5,961 nt of DNA, from positions 1 to 5,961 of the forward strand of contig JAGCVR010000185.1 in the NCBI GenBank assembly GCA_017962285.1, read 5' to 3'. The stretch is from Muribaculaceae bacterium. GTDB taxonomy: Bacteria; Bacteroidota; Bacteroidia; Bacteroidales; Muribaculaceae. Numbering within the stretch: the first letter of the stretch is position 1; every line of letters starts with the position of its first letter. The position numbers were made by a program, and so were the translations under genes. Positions 5,594-5,961 of this stretch are shown one piece after another. Under the pieces are notes generated by a model. The model made no database searches. It saw only the letters and a list, made by a program, of their open reading frames with translations, and was not told the origin of the DNA.

Positions 5594-5961
5594 ATGGCAG
5601 TACGAATTGTGGGTGTAGATTTACCCCAAAACAAGCGCGGTGTGATAGCGTTGACCTACATTTACGGAATAGGTCGCAGCAGTGCCGCAACAATTCTTAG
5701 CAAAGCAGGTGTGAGCGAAGACACTAAGGTTAAGGATTGGACCGATGCCGAGGCCGCAAAGGTACGTGAGGTAATCGGAGAGAATTACAAAGTGGAAGGT
5801 GATTTGCGCAGCGAAGTGCAAATGAATATCAAGCGACTGATGGACATCGGCTGCTATCGTGGTATTCGTCACCGTAACGGACTTCCCGTGCGCGGCCAGA
5901 GCACAAAGAACAACGCCCGCACACGCAAGGGACGGAAGAAAACAGTTGCAAACAAGAAGAA
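5594..5961 (+). CDS. rpsM: Small-subunit ribosomal protein S13 (uS13), cut by the window end
   Basis: The first 122 codons of S13 plus two bases of the next. S13 sits in the head of the 30S subunit, forms inter-subunit bridges with the 50S, and its tail approaches the P-site tRNA. The start [20 protein letters not shown] is typical. The helix-hairpin motif is [12 protein letters not shown] (residues 24-35). The C-terminal signature is [20 protein letters not shown] (86-105), followed by [12 protein letters not shown]. Bacteroidales S13 is usually about 126 residues, so only a few residues and the stop are likely missing beyond the window. It has no Shine-Dalgarno site. It normally begins the alpha operon (rpsM-rpsK-rpsD-rpoA-rplQ). 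Confidence 0.97.
   Translation, partial: MAVRIVGVDLPQNKRGVIALTYIYGIGRSSAATILSKAGVSEDTKVKDWTDAEAAKVREVIGENYKVEGDLRSEVQMNIKRLMDIGCYRGIRHRNGLPVRGQSTKNNARTRKGRKKTVANKK

Noticed and set aside
1..5961. A previously undescribed system, mobile element or inserted gene
   Set aside because: Every gene matches the expected order of the spc/alpha cluster, no gap exceeds 123 bases, and there are no direct repeats or integration marks.

Overview
The window is a conserved ribosomal-protein and protein-export gene cluster, all on the + strand. It covers the end of the spc operon and the start of the alpha operon. The gene order is rplE (last codons only), rpsN, rpsH, rplF, rplR, rpsE, rpmD, rplO, secY, map, infA, rpmJ, rpsM (cut by the window end). 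The protein sequences point to Bacteroidota, most likely order Bacteroidales (Bacteroides, Prevotella or Muribaculaceae-like). The signs are an 89-residue cysteine-poor S14, an L36 with a single cysteine, the placement of map and infA between secY and rpmJ, and L15, L18 and S13 sequences that look like those I know from Bacteroides. I cannot fix the genus from the sequence alone. All twelve visible stop codons are TAA.

Layout. Positions 1-28 hold the tail of L5. Positions 46-315 hold S14, followed by an unusually long 123-base gap. From 439 to 2952 six ribosomal-protein genes (S8, L6, L18, S5, L30, L15) are packed with gaps of only 7-18 bases. SecY follows at 2961-4292, only 8 bases after L15. 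After a 71-base gap comes methionine aminopeptidase (4364-5149), then IF-1 (5208-5426), L36 (5442-5558) and S13 (5594 to the end). There are no gene-free stretches over 300 bases. I see no tRNA, rRNA, mobile element, CRISPR array or intrinsic terminator.

How the genes work together. The ribosomal proteins are small- and large-subunit components made together. SecY is the channel of the Sec translocon. Map removes the initiator methionine from new proteins as they leave the ribosome. IF-1 acts in initiation. The cluster therefore links ribosome building, translation initiation, N-terminal processing and secretion in what looks like one transcription unit, with a possible extra promoter before rpsM.

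I found no novel system here. The points worth a second look are modest: the long rpsN-rpsH gap with a possible RNA fold next to the gene for S8, a Bacteroides-type -7 box at the spc/alpha boundary, the uneven use of Shine-Dalgarno sites in a lineage that mostly avoids them, a small palindrome before map, and a one-residue insertion between two metal ligands of Map.
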